Part shown: positions 16,703 through 25,539 of the stretch, piece after piece
How positions within the stretch are numbered: the stretch's first letter is position 1
Layout: the number at the start of each line of letters is the position of its first letter
Assembly (NCBI RefSeq): GCF_963667685.1
Contig: NZ_OY763930.1
Coordinates: 846,001 to 910,000 of the forward strand
Direction: 5' to 3'
Length of the DNA: 64,000 bases
Source: Maridesulfovibrio sp.
Lineage (GTDB): Bacteria > Desulfobacterota > Desulfovibrionia > Desulfovibrionales > Desulfovibrionaceae
Made by a program: the position numbers and the translations under genes
Notes under the pieces: generated by a model
The model's database searches: none
What the model saw: only the letters and a program-made list of their open reading frames with translations
Told to the model about the DNA's origin: nothing

Positions 16703-17195
16703 TTGCGCACATCCTCACACTCTGTGCGCATTATCCCGGTTACCACCCGGGGTAAGGGGCTGACCGAAAAACAGATCTCCTGGTCCGGGGTTTGATCCGA
16801 ATCCGCATAACGGAACAAATCTCGGGCAACGGTAGACCACGGAAGTCCAAGAAATTGGACATTGCCCGAATGCAGAAATCAAACCCCGATTTCTGCCGGA
16901 CGCGACCTGTGACACCGCCGCAAAACATGCAGGAACCCCGAAGCATGACAACGGCGAACGGAGGTATTTATCAAGACAAAAACATATATCACATTTAACC
17001 ATTCCGGACTGTTCCATATGTTTACGGAACCAAAGCACCGGAAGAATGCCGCGCGACTCTGGCGGCAAACGAGTTCTTAAGCTGAAAGTTTAAACAGAGT
17101 TAATGGATTCTTACCCGGACATTTTCGTTCGGGAAAATGACTATGGCGTGCATTAGTAAAGCCCGGCAGCGGATAATCCGCTGCCGGGCTATTTT
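16703..17195 (+). ncRNA. Candidate large structured RNA (hairpin-dense non-coding region)
   Basis: No convincing gene lies between alr and the MetS-like gene, yet the stretch is packed with perfect or near-perfect stems. They are TGCGCAC/GTGCGCA (16704-16730); CGGGGTTTGAT/ATCAAACCCCG (16786-16796 with 16878-16888), enclosing TCGGGCAA/TTGCCCGA (16822-16829 with 16862-16869) and GTCCAA-GAAA-TTGGAC (16845-16860); CGCCG/CGGCG enclosing CATGC/GCATG (16916-16956); CATTCCGG/CCGGAAgAATG enclosing GTTCC/GGAAC (17000-17048); TGCCGC/GCGGCA (17047-17067); CATTTTC/GAAAATG (17120-17139). A terminator ends it. It could be an RNA gene, the alr 3' region or a mobile remnant. Strand is inferred from the terminator T-run. 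It does not resemble tmRNA, RNase P RNA or 6S RNA as I know them. Confidence 0.45.
17160..17195 (+). terminator. Strong terminator after the hairpin-dense region
   Basis: GCCCGGCAGCGGAT pairs perfectly with ATCCGCTGCCGGGC around a minimal loop, followed by TATTTTATT on the plus strand. On the minus strand the tail is TTTACT, so it may act weakly for the SNF-metS transcript too. Confidence 0.85.
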
Positions 17196-17290
17196 ATTCA
17201 AAACCTTTGAAGACCTGTAAGTAACTATAAAATAAGTTATTAACTGCACTCAGCACAAACAGAACTCTTCATTATAACTAAGAGTGGTGC

Positions 17291-17386
17291 TTACTGATTT
17301 TTGAAAGCAATACGGAAGCAGACAAAAGCTCCACCCCAGGTAATCCCCAGTCCGAAAAGCATCATGGCAATTGCTCCGAATTCCAT
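17291..17386 (-). CDS. MetS-like small subunit of an SNF-family transporter (31 aa)
   Basis: A 31-residue membrane peptide (MEFGAIAMMLFGLGITWGG, then AFVCFRIAFKNQ) with one hydrophobic helix. It starts two bases after the stop of the SNF transporter gene, and its AGGAGC ribosome-binding site lies inside the end of that gene. Its size, the AIAMM and WGG residues and its position match the MetS small subunits that accompany MetP-type sodium:amino-acid symporters in actinobacteria, which are needed for transport there. Easily missed because of its length. Confidence 0.8.
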   Translation of the reverse strand: MEFGAIAMMLFGLGITWGGAFVCFRIAFKNQ

Positions 17387-17388
17387 AA

Positions 17389-18897
17389 TCAGCTCCTTTT
17401 CATAAAACTTCTGTTAACGCCGCTTACATTTACGAAACCTTCACCGCTACGTGCGCAGACAACCCCGAAGATCAGGCAGACAACCAGTGGAGACCAGCCG
17501 AAAGCAACGGTTGCGGAAGTTGAGTAACCACCATAATTGCTGGAAAGGTCGCCAATGAAGTTTGAAACCAGCATGAAACCAAGCATAGCAGGCACAACAA
17601 AACGCAGGCTGTTCAGCCAGAGAACACCCACCTTGATTTCAGAGGTCATGTTCACATGATTGCGCAGGTCATCAAGACGGCAGAACCAAGCCACGAAAAT
17701 GATTTCAATAAAACCACCCATAAGGATACCGAAGTTGTTTATAAAGTGGTCCACGATATCGAGCAGGAGCAGCCCGCCGCCAGTGGTGAAAGCGATGCTG
17801 ACCAGAAAACCGAGTACGCAGAAAATGGTCGCAGCAATTTTGCGGGAAAGAGCTATCTTGTCTATAAGAGCGGAAACAACAACTTCTGCCAGAGAAATCA
17901 TGGAAGAGAGACCAGCTACGGTCAGTGCGAGAAAAAACAGGGTCCCGAAAAATGCAGGAGCAGGCATCAGGTTAATCGCTGTGGGCAGAGTAATAAAAGC
18001 CAGACCTACGCCGGACCCGGCAACTTCACTGACCGGAACGCCCTGCTGGTTGGCCATGTAACCGAGCACACTGAAAATCATGATTCCGGAAATGACACTG
18101 AATCCGCAGTTGATGAATACAGTCATGCAGGCATTGTTATTGATATCGGAATCCTTGGGCAGGTAGCTGGCATATGAAAGCATGATCGCAAAGCCGATAG
18201 ACAGGCTGTAGAAAATCTGTCCAAAAGCATCAGCCCAGACCTTGCCATCGCTAAGCGCATGAAAATCAGGCTTGAAAAGCCAGTTCAATCCGTCCACCGC
18301 ACCGGGAAGCATCAGTCCGCGACCGATAAAGATGAATACCAGCAGAAAAAGCAGGGGCATGAAAATCTTGCTGACCCGCTCAATTCCGCTTTTAACACCG
18401 GTAAAAACCGCTGCGAAAGTCATCAGCCATGCAGCACCGGTTGCGGCCAGAATTGAAGTCTGCACACCGCCCATATTCATGGGGGAATCTGTCAGGCCTA
18501 GGAATTCACCGAAAAAGAAATCCTTTGGCGCGTCTGTCCAGCCCTGATTGAAAGCCAGCAGGAAATAGTTGATAGCCCAGGCCACAACAACCACATAGTA
18601 GGTGGTAATAATGAATGAAACCATGACCTGCCACCAGCCGAGCCATTCCCATTTTTTGGAAATGGACGAAAATACTTTCGGTGCGGAACCTTTGAATTTC
18701 TGTCCCAGACCGAACTCAAGAATCATGAACGGCACACCAGCAGCCAGCATGGCCACAAAATAAGGGATTAGAAACGCGCCGCCGCCATTTTCATAAACCA
18801 TGTACGGAAAACGCCAGATGTTTCCCAATCCGATAGCGGAACCTACCGCAGCCATGATGAACCCGGTACGCGAGCCCCATGTTTCTCTTTTTTGCAT
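17389..18897 (-). CDS. Sodium-dependent amino-acid transporter, SNF (NSS) family
   Basis: 502 residues from the start chosen here. The N-terminal signature (GSRTGFIMAAVGSAIGLGNIWRFPY) contains the sodium and substrate site residues of the LeuT fold. About twelve membrane helices can be seen. The ATG at 18897 has AAGGAG nine bases upstream; an earlier start at 18948 would add an unusual hydrophilic tail. It is coupled to the MetS-like gene. Methionine and alanine/glycine are known substrates of such two-part systems. The alanine locus beside it and a TGGT-N10-ACCA box upstream suggest alanine, but this is an inference. Confidence 0.92.
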   Translation of the reverse strand: MQKRETWGSRTGFIMAAVGSAIGLGNIWRFPYMVYENGGGAFLIPYFVAMLAAGVPFMILEFGLGQKFKGSAPKVFSSISKKWEWLGWWQVMVSFIITTYYVVVVAWAINYFLLAFNQGWTDAPKDFFFGEFLGLTDSPMNMGGVQTSILAATGAAWLMTFAAVFTGVKSGIERVSKIFMPLLFLLVFIFIGRGLMLPGAVDGLNWLFKPDFHALSDGKVWADAFGQIFYSLSIGFAIMLSYASYLPKDSDINNNACMTVFINCGFSVISGIMIFSVLGYMANQQGVPVSEVAGSGVGLAFITLPTAINLMPAPAFFGTLFFLALTVAGLSSMISLAEVVVSALIDKIALSRKIAATIFCVLGFLVSIAFTTGGGLLLLDIVDHFINNFGILMGGFIEIIFVAWFCRLDDLRNHVNMTSEIKVGVLWLNSLRFVVPAMLGFMLVSNFIGDLSSNYGGYSTSATVAFGWSPLVVCLIFGVVCARSGEGFVNVSGVNRSFMKRS

Positions 18898-19159
18898 GTG
18901 CTGTAACTCCTTAAACCCCGGATTCGCAACAGCAAGCGAATTCGGCATTAATAAATGAATACGAATTACCGGTGGGCAATCCTTCCTATATAATAAGGGC
19001 TGTAAAAATAAAAAGATAAGCTTTCAGCCTGACCTCCCGGACAGAAGATACTGCGGCACAGACGTTTCGACGTTTTTAACGGGGAAAAGAATTGTTTTAG
19101 GACAGACTGAGGAGAGCTGAGCGCCCTTTGGGAGAGTTTGATAATCCAGTTAGTAGATA

Positions 19160-19177
19160 TGGTCAATAAAAAGACCA
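19160..19177. promoter_or_regulatory. Operator-like box F (TGGTC-N8-GACCA)
   Basis: An 18-bp palindrome sharing the TGGT-N10-ACCA frame of boxes A-E. It lies about 260 bp upstream of the SNF transporter start. No -24/-12 promoter was found between the box and that gene, so membership in the same regulon is uncertain. Confidence 0.35.
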
Positions 19178-19573
19178 TAATTTACGTATTCGAGAAAAAT
19201 GACCAATTTTAATTGAAATTCATATAAAATTTATACATGTAGTGTCTTGAATTAGTTCCGCTGGTTTTCTAAAGCAGCACACACATCTAAATCAATACAA
19301 AACAGAACTTCATACAACTTTCCTACACTAAAGATAAAACACAAAATGAGCCGAACAGAGCCTAATGCATAACACTCACTCTCGAATGCTGAATAAATTT
19401 TATGAACTCCCAAAAAGTGGAAAAGCGACCCGTACAAGCACTCCGTCAATGGCAGTCCCATATACGGGACTAGCCATAATCAGGATGAGTAAGGTCGCTA
19501 ATATTTCTCGTTAGAATATGCTCCTAATGAGCAACTTCGGGATGAAGCATCGTAAATAAGGATGCATCAACAA
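19178..19573. other. Intergenic stretch without a supported gene
   Basis: An AT-rich spacer between the 5' region of the SNF gene and the 3' end of ablB. A 69-codon frame at 19252-19461 on the minus strand lacks a ribosome-binding site and recognisable features. Short GATGCATC-type repeats occur near 19550-19567. No clear terminator for ablB was seen. Confidence 0.5.
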
Positions 19574-20413
19574 TCAGTCCTCGACAAACTTATACCAGAC
19601 ATTCATGGATTCAAGTTTTCCACTGATATTCGTGTTATTGACCAAACGCCCCGAGAACTCATAATCGCCTTTGGAAAACAGAGAATTAATACCATAGGAG
19701 CAAGCCCTCGCAATGGTGAATAAACATTTGATACCATAATCAGAGCAATCACTTTCAAGGGCTCGCAGCAAAGCACCGGCAATACCAGTCTTGCGATAAT
19801 CAGGATCAACCGCGAAATCAGTCATCTCCGCACTATATCCGTCAGAACAAACTTCTGCGGATGCGGCTCCTACCAGCTTTTCCTCTTCATGGACACCCAT
19901 GAAACGCACGCCGTCTTCCATTTCCTTACAAAGGAAATCAGGATCAGTTATAGGAAACGGATATGTTTTAAAAGTCTGACCATAAAGATTCGCAAGCGCG
20001 TGCGCATCTTCAGGTCCGAGTCTGCGCATATGCAGAGTGCTTGGCAGGGTTGAAACATTACCCTTACCTTTTTTGCTTTCGGCAACAGAAAGGACCCGGT
20101 TAAGCTCTTCTCCGTCGCTCTGCTCCTTACGCCAAAGATAGCGGTAGAAGCTCAAAAACAGGCCGTCATCACCTTCAAACATCCCCGGAATTACCGCCTC
20201 TCTCTCGAAGCCTCCGGACAGAAAAGGTACACTTTTTGAGGCCGGAATTTTAGCAAATATTTTTGACAGGTCCTCAGCAACAGCCATATTAACAAGTTCT
20301 TCTACTATTTCCGGACCATCTTCAGCTGCCAATGACATCAAATAAATACGGTCATTGTAATCACCCATCTGTACAGTACTTTTTCCTACGGTTAGGATGG
20401 AATCATGCGACAT
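19574..20413 (-). CDS. ablB: Beta-lysine N-acetyltransferase
   Basis: 279 residues. The C-terminal half is a GNAT domain ([21 protein letters not shown] is the acetyl-CoA loop region), which acetylates beta-lysine with acetyl-CoA to give N-epsilon-acetyl-beta-lysine, a compatible solute. The start overlaps the end of ablA by 11 bases, so the two are translationally coupled. The ablA-ablB pair is known from methanogens and some salt-tolerant bacteria. It is the last gene of the minus-strand cluster that starts with an amino-acid importer. Confidence 0.88.
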   Translation of the reverse strand: MSHDSILTVGKSTVQMGDYNDRIYLMSLAAEDGPEIVEELVNMAVAEDLSKIFAKIPASKSVPFLSGGFEREAVIPGMFEGDDGLFLSFYRYLWRKEQSDGEELNRVLSVAESKKGKGNVSTLPSTLHMRRLGPEDAHALANLYGQTFKTYPFPITDPDFLCKEMEDGVRFMGVHEEEKLVGAASAEVCSDGYSAEMTDFAVDPDYRKTGIAGALLRALESDCSDYGIKCLFTIARACSYGINSLFSKGDYEFSGRLVNNTNISGKLESMNVWYKFVED

Positions 20414-21716
20414 TTGAATTACGCTCCGCCCTCTCGTTATCTTCGGGAGTCAGACTGAGGGTATCATCCCAGTCGGAAATGAGTTTTTCAATGCCTATAG
20501 CCTTTTCTTCAGCACTGTCCTCTTTGAGCTGAAGGTTGCAGTCAGCACAATTGCGATCGCAGTAATTGCATTCATAGGAATCAGGCTCAGTGTAAGTGGT
20601 AATGACTCCCTCATAATTTCGCAGCACAACCTTATTGGTCGCCCAGGAAACAATATAGTTAGGCATAACAGGAATCTTACCGCCTCCGCCGGGGGCGTCC
20701 ACAACATAGGTAGGCACAGAAAACCCACTGGTATGTCCGCGCAGACTTTCAAGAATCTCAATCCCCTTACCGACTGGAGTACGAAAATGGCTCAGACCTT
20801 CGGAAAGGTCACACTGGTATAGGTAGTACGGACGAACCCTGTTTTTAACCAGTTTCTGGTTCAATGCTTTGATCAAACGCGGGCAGTCGTTAACCCCGGC
20901 CAGCAACACACTCTGGTTACCTAAAGGGATACCGGCATCAGCCAGCTTGGCGAGGGCCCTGCGTGAAGAGTCGGTAACTTCCCTCGGGTGGTTGAAGTGG
21001 GTGTTGATCCACAGAGGATGATGCTTTTTAAGCATGTTAACTAGATCATCAGTGACACGGTAAGGCAGAACAACAGGCATGCGTGTTCCTATTCGGATAA
21101 CCTCGACATGCTCAATCTCGCCCACCTTGGTAAGAATCCAATCCAGTTTTTCATCTGAAAGCATGAACGGATCACCGCCGGAAAGCAGCACATCACGAAC
21201 CTGCGGAGTGTTACGGATATACTCAATCCCTTGCTCCAGCTGGCTGCGTGAAGGTACTGAATCCTGATCCCCCACTTTCCTTTTGCGGGTGCAGTGCCTG
21301 CAGTACATAGAACAGAGATTGCTGATATGGAAAAGGACTCTGTCCGGGTAACGGTGGGTAATGCCGGGAACCGGACTGTCTTCATCCTCATGCAGCGGAT
21401 CGGTCATATCGCAACGTTCTATCTTCAATTCCTCCGGGCTGGGGAAAGACTGCAAAAACACCGGATCGTTTTCGTAGTCATCCACATCAATAAGCGAGAG
21501 ATAGTAAGGAGTGATAGCCAAAGGGAATTTTCGCAGGGTCATCTCATGTTTCTTACGCTCCGCATCGCTGAATTTGATGCCAAGTGTTTTTTCAAAACCG
21601 GATACGGTCTTGATTGTGTTGCGGATGTGCCACTTCCAATCAGTCCAGTCAGATTTTGAAGATTCATCATCAATTGCACCTGCCAATGCTTCCTGTCTTT
21701 CTGTGTAAACAGTCAT
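20403..21716 (-). CDS. ablA: L-lysine 2,3-aminomutase
   Basis: 437 residues. A radical-SAM, PLP-dependent enzyme converting L-lysine to L-beta-lysine. The iron-sulfur cysteines are Cys135, Cys139 and Cys142 (CSMYCRHC), followed by the SAM-binding SGGDPF. The PLP lysine is Lys347 in [10 protein letters not shown]. The C-terminal cluster [12 protein letters not shown] corresponds to the zinc-binding end of the enzyme. It may serve osmolyte synthesis here, because ablB follows directly; lysine fermentation genes are not seen. It lies 15 bases after the ABC ATPase gene, in one apparent operon. Confidence 0.95.
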   Translation of the reverse strand: MTVYTERQEALAGAIDDESSKSDWTDWKWHIRNTIKTVSGFEKTLGIKFSDAERKKHEMTLRKFPLAITPYYLSLIDVDDYENDPVFLQSFPSPEELKIERCDMTDPLHEDEDSPVPGITHRYPDRVLFHISNLCSMYCRHCTRKRKVGDQDSVPSRSQLEQGIEYIRNTPQVRDVLLSGGDPFMLSDEKLDWILTKVGEIEHVEVIRIGTRMPVVLPYRVTDDLVNMLKKHHPLWINTHFNHPREVTDSSRRALAKLADAGIPLGNQSVLLAGVNDCPRLIKALNQKLVKNRVRPYYLYQCDLSEGLSHFRTPVGKGIEILESLRGHTSGFSVPTYVVDAPGGGGKIPVMPNYIVSWATNKVVLRNYEGVITTYTEPDSYECNYCDRNCADCNLQLKEDSAEEKAIGIEKLISDWDDTLSLTPEDNERAERNSNVA

Positions 21717-21731
21717 AATATCCTATATATT

Positions 21732-22463
21732 TTATAAAATTTGAGAGAGAAATTCCTGCGTGCGCTGCTCTGCAGGAGCGGAAAACAAACGTGACGGACA
21801 GTCCTGTTCCAAAATCACGCCCTGATCCATAAAGGCAACGGAATCCGCAACCTCATTTGCAAAATTCATTTCATGGGTCACGACCATCATAGTCATGCCT
21901 TCGTCCGCAAGATCGCGCATCACAGTCAGCACTTCGCCAACCAACTCTGGGTCAAGTGCTGAAGTCGGTTCATCAAAAAGCATTACTTCAGGCTCCATTG
22001 CCAAAGCACGGGCAATAGCGACCCTCTGTTTTTGACCACCTGATAAAGTTTCCGGGTAAGCATCCGCCTTTTCGGCCAAGCCTACTTTATCCAGAAAAGA
22101 CATACCCAGCTCCACAGCTTCATTTTTAGGCATCTTCCTGACCTGGGTCGGGCCTTCAGTTACATTACCCAATACACTCATATGCGGGAAAAGGTTGAAG
22201 TGCTGAAATACCATTCCCACACGGCTGCGCATTGAGTTTATTTTCTTTTCATCACAGGGAACCTTGTCACCATTGATGCTGATTTCACCCTTAGTATATG
22301 TTTCGAGCCGATTTACACACCTGAGCAGGGTAGACTTACCGGAGCCGCTGGCACCGATAACCACAACCACATCGGAGTTACCTACATTAAGATCAACCCC
22401 TTTAAGCACGTGGTTGGTGTCGAACCATTTATGAACACCCTCTATACTGATAGTATCCTGCAT
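21732..22463 (-). CDS. Polar amino-acid ABC importer, ATP-binding subunit
   Basis: 243 residues, the GlnQ/HisP type. Walker [10 protein letters not shown], signature LSGGQKQR, Walker [15 protein letters not shown], and the switch histidine in VVTHEM. It sits nine bases after the permease gene and 15 before ablA. With the two neighbours it forms a complete importer. Because lysine is the ablA substrate, a lysine or basic amino-acid importer is plausible, but sequence alone does not fix the substrate. Confidence 0.94.
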   Translation of the reverse strand: MQDTISIEGVHKWFDTNHVLKGVDLNVGNSDVVVVIGASGSGKSTLLRCVNRLETYTKGEISINGDKVPCDEKKINSMRSRVGMVFQHFNLFPHMSVLGNVTEGPTQVRKMPKNEAVELGMSFLDKVGLAEKADAYPETLSGGQKQRVAIARALAMEPEVMLFDEPTSALDPELVGEVLTVMRDLADEGMTMMVVTHEMNFANEVADSVAFMDQGVILEQDCPSRLFSAPAEQRTQEFLSQIL

Positions 22464-22472
22464 AGTTTCTCC

Positions 22473-23129
22473 TTAAGCCCTGCTTGTATCGAGCTTTCGT
22501 TCGATTGAATGAAAAAGCAAAGTAAACGCACCGGTATAAATTAGATAAAACATTCCGGCGATACTCAACATTTCCATCATCATAAAATTGGATGAGGCCA
22601 GCTGCTGCGATTTTAACAGTAACTCGTTAATGGTGATTGTGCTGGCAAGGGAAGAATCCTTCAAAGCAATAATAAACTGGTTTCCCAAAGCAGGGATCGC
22701 ACGTTTAAAAGCCTGCGGAAGAATAATCCTGACCATGGCACGCGAAGAACTCATCCCTATACTGCGTGCCGCTTCCATCTGCCCGGCGGAAATGGATGCA
22801 ATGGCACCCCTGAAAATCTCGGCAATGTAGGCACCGTTATGAATACCCAAAGCAAGTACCGCAGCCGGAAGTGCGGAAAGTCCCACAAGGCTGCGCATTC
22901 CGAAATAAATAAACAGTAATTGCAGCAGCAGCGGAGTACCGCGAATCATATAAATATATGTATGTGCCGGTAAATTAAACATTCGCTTATCGGAAATGCG
23001 CATGAATGCGGTCACTAGACCAAGTACAAATCCGAGAAGTATGCCGAGCACGGTGATCTCAAGAGTCATCCATGCTGCCGGTAGAAAATACGGAACATAC
23101 TCCGGCAAACTGGCAAAATCGAAATACAT
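22473..23129 (-). CDS. Polar amino-acid ABC importer, permease
   Basis: 218 residues with about five membrane helices and the permease EAA loop (GAIASISAGQMEAARSIGMS) that docks the ATPase, of the HisM/GlnP family. The ATG at 23129 follows AAAGGA; an upstream GTG at 23171 would add 14 hydrophilic residues without a good ribosome-binding site. It lies between the binding-protein and ATPase genes. Confidence 0.93.
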   Translation of the reverse strand: MYFDFASLPEYVPYFLPAAWMTLEITVLGILLGFVLGLVTAFMRISDKRMFNLPAHTYIYMIRGTPLLLQLLFIYFGMRSLVGLSALPAAVLALGIHNGAYIAEIFRGAIASISAGQMEAARSIGMSSSRAMVRIILPQAFKRAIPALGNQFIIALKDSSLASTITINELLLKSQQLASSNFMMMEMLSIAGMFYLIYTGAFTLLFHSIERKLDTSRA

Positions 23130-23180
23130 TTTTTTTCCTTTATTATAACTAAGGCGGGGTAACGCCTTCACAATTTCAAT

Positions 23181-23966
23181 CTATTTCCTGGTGATATCTA
23201 CCTTAAGCCATTTCTTACTCAGCTTGGAAAGAGTGCCGTCTTCATGCATCTGTTTGAGTATTTTATTAACCGCATCCTTAAGGGTTTTGTCTTCCTTACG
23301 AAATGCAACAGCAATGTCTTCCTTACGTAACGGCGAACCAAGAGGCTTGATTTTGAACTTACCGCTGTTCATGGCGTTAATCCCGACAACCCTGTCCGTT
23401 ACAACTCCGTCAATCACACCGCTCGATAACTCGGTAAGTGTATGGGTATCGTCCTTGTAAAGGCGTATATCCGAAACTCCGAGACTCTTTGCGTCCTGCT
23501 CAAAAGTAGTACCGGTAACCAGCCCCACGGCTTTGTCTTTCAATTCGTCAGCAGACTTGAAGGGAGCATTTGAGCGGACAAATATCTGCGCGCCGGAGTA
23601 ATAGTATGGGGTCGAAAAATCCACGACCTTTTTACGTTCTTCTGTCGCAGCCATGCTGCCGAGAATTCCGTTGTATATACCTGAACGCAACCCTTCGATA
23701 ATCCCGCTCCACTCAGTTGTGACCGGCTTCAAAGTCACACCAAGGCGCTTAGCCACCTCTTTTGCAACATCAACATCAAAACCGACCAGTTCATTCTTAG
23801 TGTTAAAATAATTAAAGGGTGGATACCCGCCACTCATAGCAAAGCTTATCTCCCCGGAGCTCTTAACCTTCTCAAGACCATTTTTTTCCTGCTGGGCACA
23901 ACCAGTTAAAACAACGGGTATCAACAGTATGAAAACCGCAAGGTATAAGGCAGTAAAACGTCTCAT
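23181..23966 (-). CDS. Amino-acid ABC importer, substrate-binding lipoprotein
   Basis: 261 residues, SBP_bac_3 family. A lipoprotein signal ends in VLTGC, with lipid attachment expected at Cys23. The mature start (GEISFAMSGGYPPFNYF) and the VGFDVDVAKEVAKRLG segment are typical. It binds its amino acid in the periplasm and hands it to the permease encoded downstream. Its gene follows a short open frame that may be the first gene of the operon. Confidence 0.93.
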   Translation of the reverse strand: MRRFTALYLAVFILLIPVVLTGCAQQEKNGLEKVKSSGEISFAMSGGYPPFNYFNTKNELVGFDVDVAKEVAKRLGVTLKPVTTEWSGIIEGLRSGIYNGILGSMAATEERKKVVDFSTPYYYSGAQIFVRSNAPFKSADELKDKAVGLVTGTTFEQDAKSLGVSDIRLYKDDTHTLTELSSGVIDGVVTDRVVGINAMNSGKFKIKPLGSPLRKEDIAVAFRKEDKTLKDAVNKILKQMHEDGTLSKLSKKWLKVDITRK

Positions 23967-23987
23967 GTTTTCTCCTGAATATGTAAA

Positions 23988-24164
23988 CTAATTTTGGGGA
24001 TACACACTCTTATATATCATTATATAAGGTGGTGAAGCATACTTTTTAATCTCACCGCGATACACATATGAAAATCCGAGAAGAAAACACAATGCAAAAG
24101 CTGAAAACACAATAGTCATAATTGCGTTTTTAAGATTTTCATTTGCTATATCATTAGGTTTCAT
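23988..24164 (-). CDS. Possible small membrane protein ahead of the importer
   Basis: A frame of 58 codons from the ATG at 24164 encodes one hydrophobic helix (AIMTIVFSAFALCFLLGF) with charged flanks. It lies 21 bases before the binding-protein gene and after the phased operator array, so it could be the first gene of the operon. No good ribosome-binding site is visible and I recognise no family. It may be only leader sequence. Confidence 0.3.
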   Translation of the reverse strand: MKPNDIANENLKNAIMTIVFSAFALCFLLGFSYVYRGEIKKYASPPYIMIYKSVYPQN

Positions 24165-24172
24165 TTGCACGC

Positions 24173-24285
24173 GTATGGGTAAAAAATAAATTGAACAGTT
24201 CTGGCGTTCCCCAAAACAATACAGATTTATCTCATACCCACAAGGCGATCTATTGGGTATGTAATGGGTACATCACATACCCAAT
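24173..24285. promoter_or_regulatory. Phased TGGGTATG/CATACCCA operator array
   Basis: Five copies of one motif occur in about 110 bp: TATGGGTA (24174), CATACCCA (24233), TGGGTATG (24254), TGGGTACA (24265) and CATACCCA (24276). The last three are 11 bp apart, about one helical turn, and the outer pair forms the perfect 11-bp inverted repeat ATTGGGTATGT/ACATACCCAAT (24252-24262 with 24275-24285). There is no T-run. The array lies just after the LuxR-type regulator gene and before the importer-abl genes, so it is probably that regulator's binding region. Confidence 0.6.
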
Positions 24286-24289
24286 GAAC

Positions 24290-25522
24290 CTATGAATTGG
24301 CTTGATGCTTAAGGTAGGAAATCAATGAAACGCTCTTTCCTTGCAGGCCGAGCTTACGGCGAATATTTTTACGGTGGGTGCGCACGGTATCAGCTGTAAT
24401 GGACAAGAGTTCACCAATGCGTTCAGTACTCTTCCCGGATTCGATATACCGGCATATTTCTATTTCACGGGGAGTAAGTTTCAACAACAGTTCTTCGAAC
24501 TGATCGCCGGTTTCTCCAGATAAAGCATGCAACCGTTCTTTGATGAATCTACCGAAGCTCTTGCGCATCTGAGGCAACGGCTCCTTAATCATTCGTTCAA
24601 GAGCCGGCAGAATCTGTTCGCGGACCTGCAATGCAAAGTCCTCATGCATGTCCTTTTTTTCTTCTTCAACAGATTCAATGACTGTGCGCAAAGCCACGTT
24701 CATACCGTCCACCTGCTCGCGCGTCTCTTCCAACCCTGTCTCAAGACGCTGGATATCAGTCATATCCCGAAGCCCGAGATGAAAAACAGTACCGGACTGA
24801 AGACGAACCTTATGCATGGTCAACTCAACAGGAATTTCCTGACCGGAACTGCTTACAGCGGAAAGCAACTCATCAAATGGAACGGGGATATCGGTCGTAC
24901 AGGTTTCAAAATGATCCCGAACCGCCTTGGAAGATTCTGCGCTGAAGATACTCAGGCAACTGTTTCCGGAAAGCGTGGAATGACGTCCGAACACCCTCTC
25001 TGCAGCAGGATTGGAAGTAAGTATTCTGCATGATGCATCTGCCAGAAAAGTCGGGTCCTGCGCAGCCTCGAACAAAGCATTAAAAAGGGAAACACTGTCA
25101 TCAAGAGCGGCAATATTGTCCTCAATCCGCTCCTCATAAGTTTCATGCAGCTCAACAAAAGGGGCATTATTCGTAATTACGGCTACATAACCTTCTGAAC
25201 AATAAGGCTCACGCAGCGTTATCAATCTCAAAGAATAACTTCCGCCGCTATCCCCATAGGGAATTTCATGCACCCGCTCTGCCGGATATGCAGCCAGAAA
25301 GGCCTCCCTGTTGGTTGCCTCCCCTCCCAGCAGAGTCCATATGTACTCTTCTTCAATTGCGGAACCGAAAAACTCAATAGCGGCTGGATTTGCGGAACAT
25401 ATTTTACCATTACCATCGGTAAAAAGGATAAAATCCGAAAAAGATTCCACAACCTCGCTTATCTGCCCGGAAGTTGATTCCGGCTTGTCATGATCCTGCA
25501 GGTTGCCCACAATTTTACTCAC
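24290..25522 (-). CDS. PAS-PAS-LuxR transcriptional regulator
   Basis: 410 residues: two PAS domains (about 22-130 and 148-265), a long coiled-coil segment (about 265-330) and a C-terminal LuxR/GerE helix-turn-helix (LTPREIEICRYIESGKSTERIGEL, then TVRTHRKNIRRKLG). There is no receiver domain and no membrane segment, so it is a cytoplasmic sensor-regulator. The helix-turn-helix resembles those of PAS-LuxR regulators common in sulfate-reducing bacteria. It is placed directly upstream of the importer-abl genes on the same strand, with the operator array between. Control by osmotic or redox state is possible but not shown. Confidence 0.88.
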   Translation of the reverse strand: MSKIVGNLQDHDKPESTSGQISEVVESFSDFILFTDGNGKICSANPAAIEFFGSAIEEEYIWTLLGGEATNREAFLAAYPAERVHEIPYGDSGGSYSLRLITLREPYCSEGYVAVITNNAPFVELHETYEERIEDNIAALDDSVSLFNALFEAAQDPTFLADASCRILTSNPAAERVFGRHSTLSGNSCLSIFSAESSKAVRDHFETCTTDIPVPFDELLSAVSSSGQEIPVELTMHKVRLQSGTVFHLGLRDMTDIQRLETGLEETREQVDGMNVALRTVIESVEEEKKDMHEDFALQVREQILPALERMIKEPLPQMRKSFGRFIKERLHALSGETGDQFEELLLKLTPREIEICRYIESGKSTERIGELLSITADTVRTHRKNIRRKLGLQGKSVSLISYLKHQANS

Positions 25523-25539
25523 AACCAGAACCCCTTAAG

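Noticed and set aside
19252..19461. 69-codon frame between the SNF and ablB genes
   Set aside because: Composition is not protein-like in its order of residues, and there is no ribosome-binding site or family match.
24252..24285. The inverted repeat after the LuxR-type gene as a terminator
   Set aside because: There is no T-run on either strand, the loop contains another copy of the motif, and further copies are phased, so an operator fits better.
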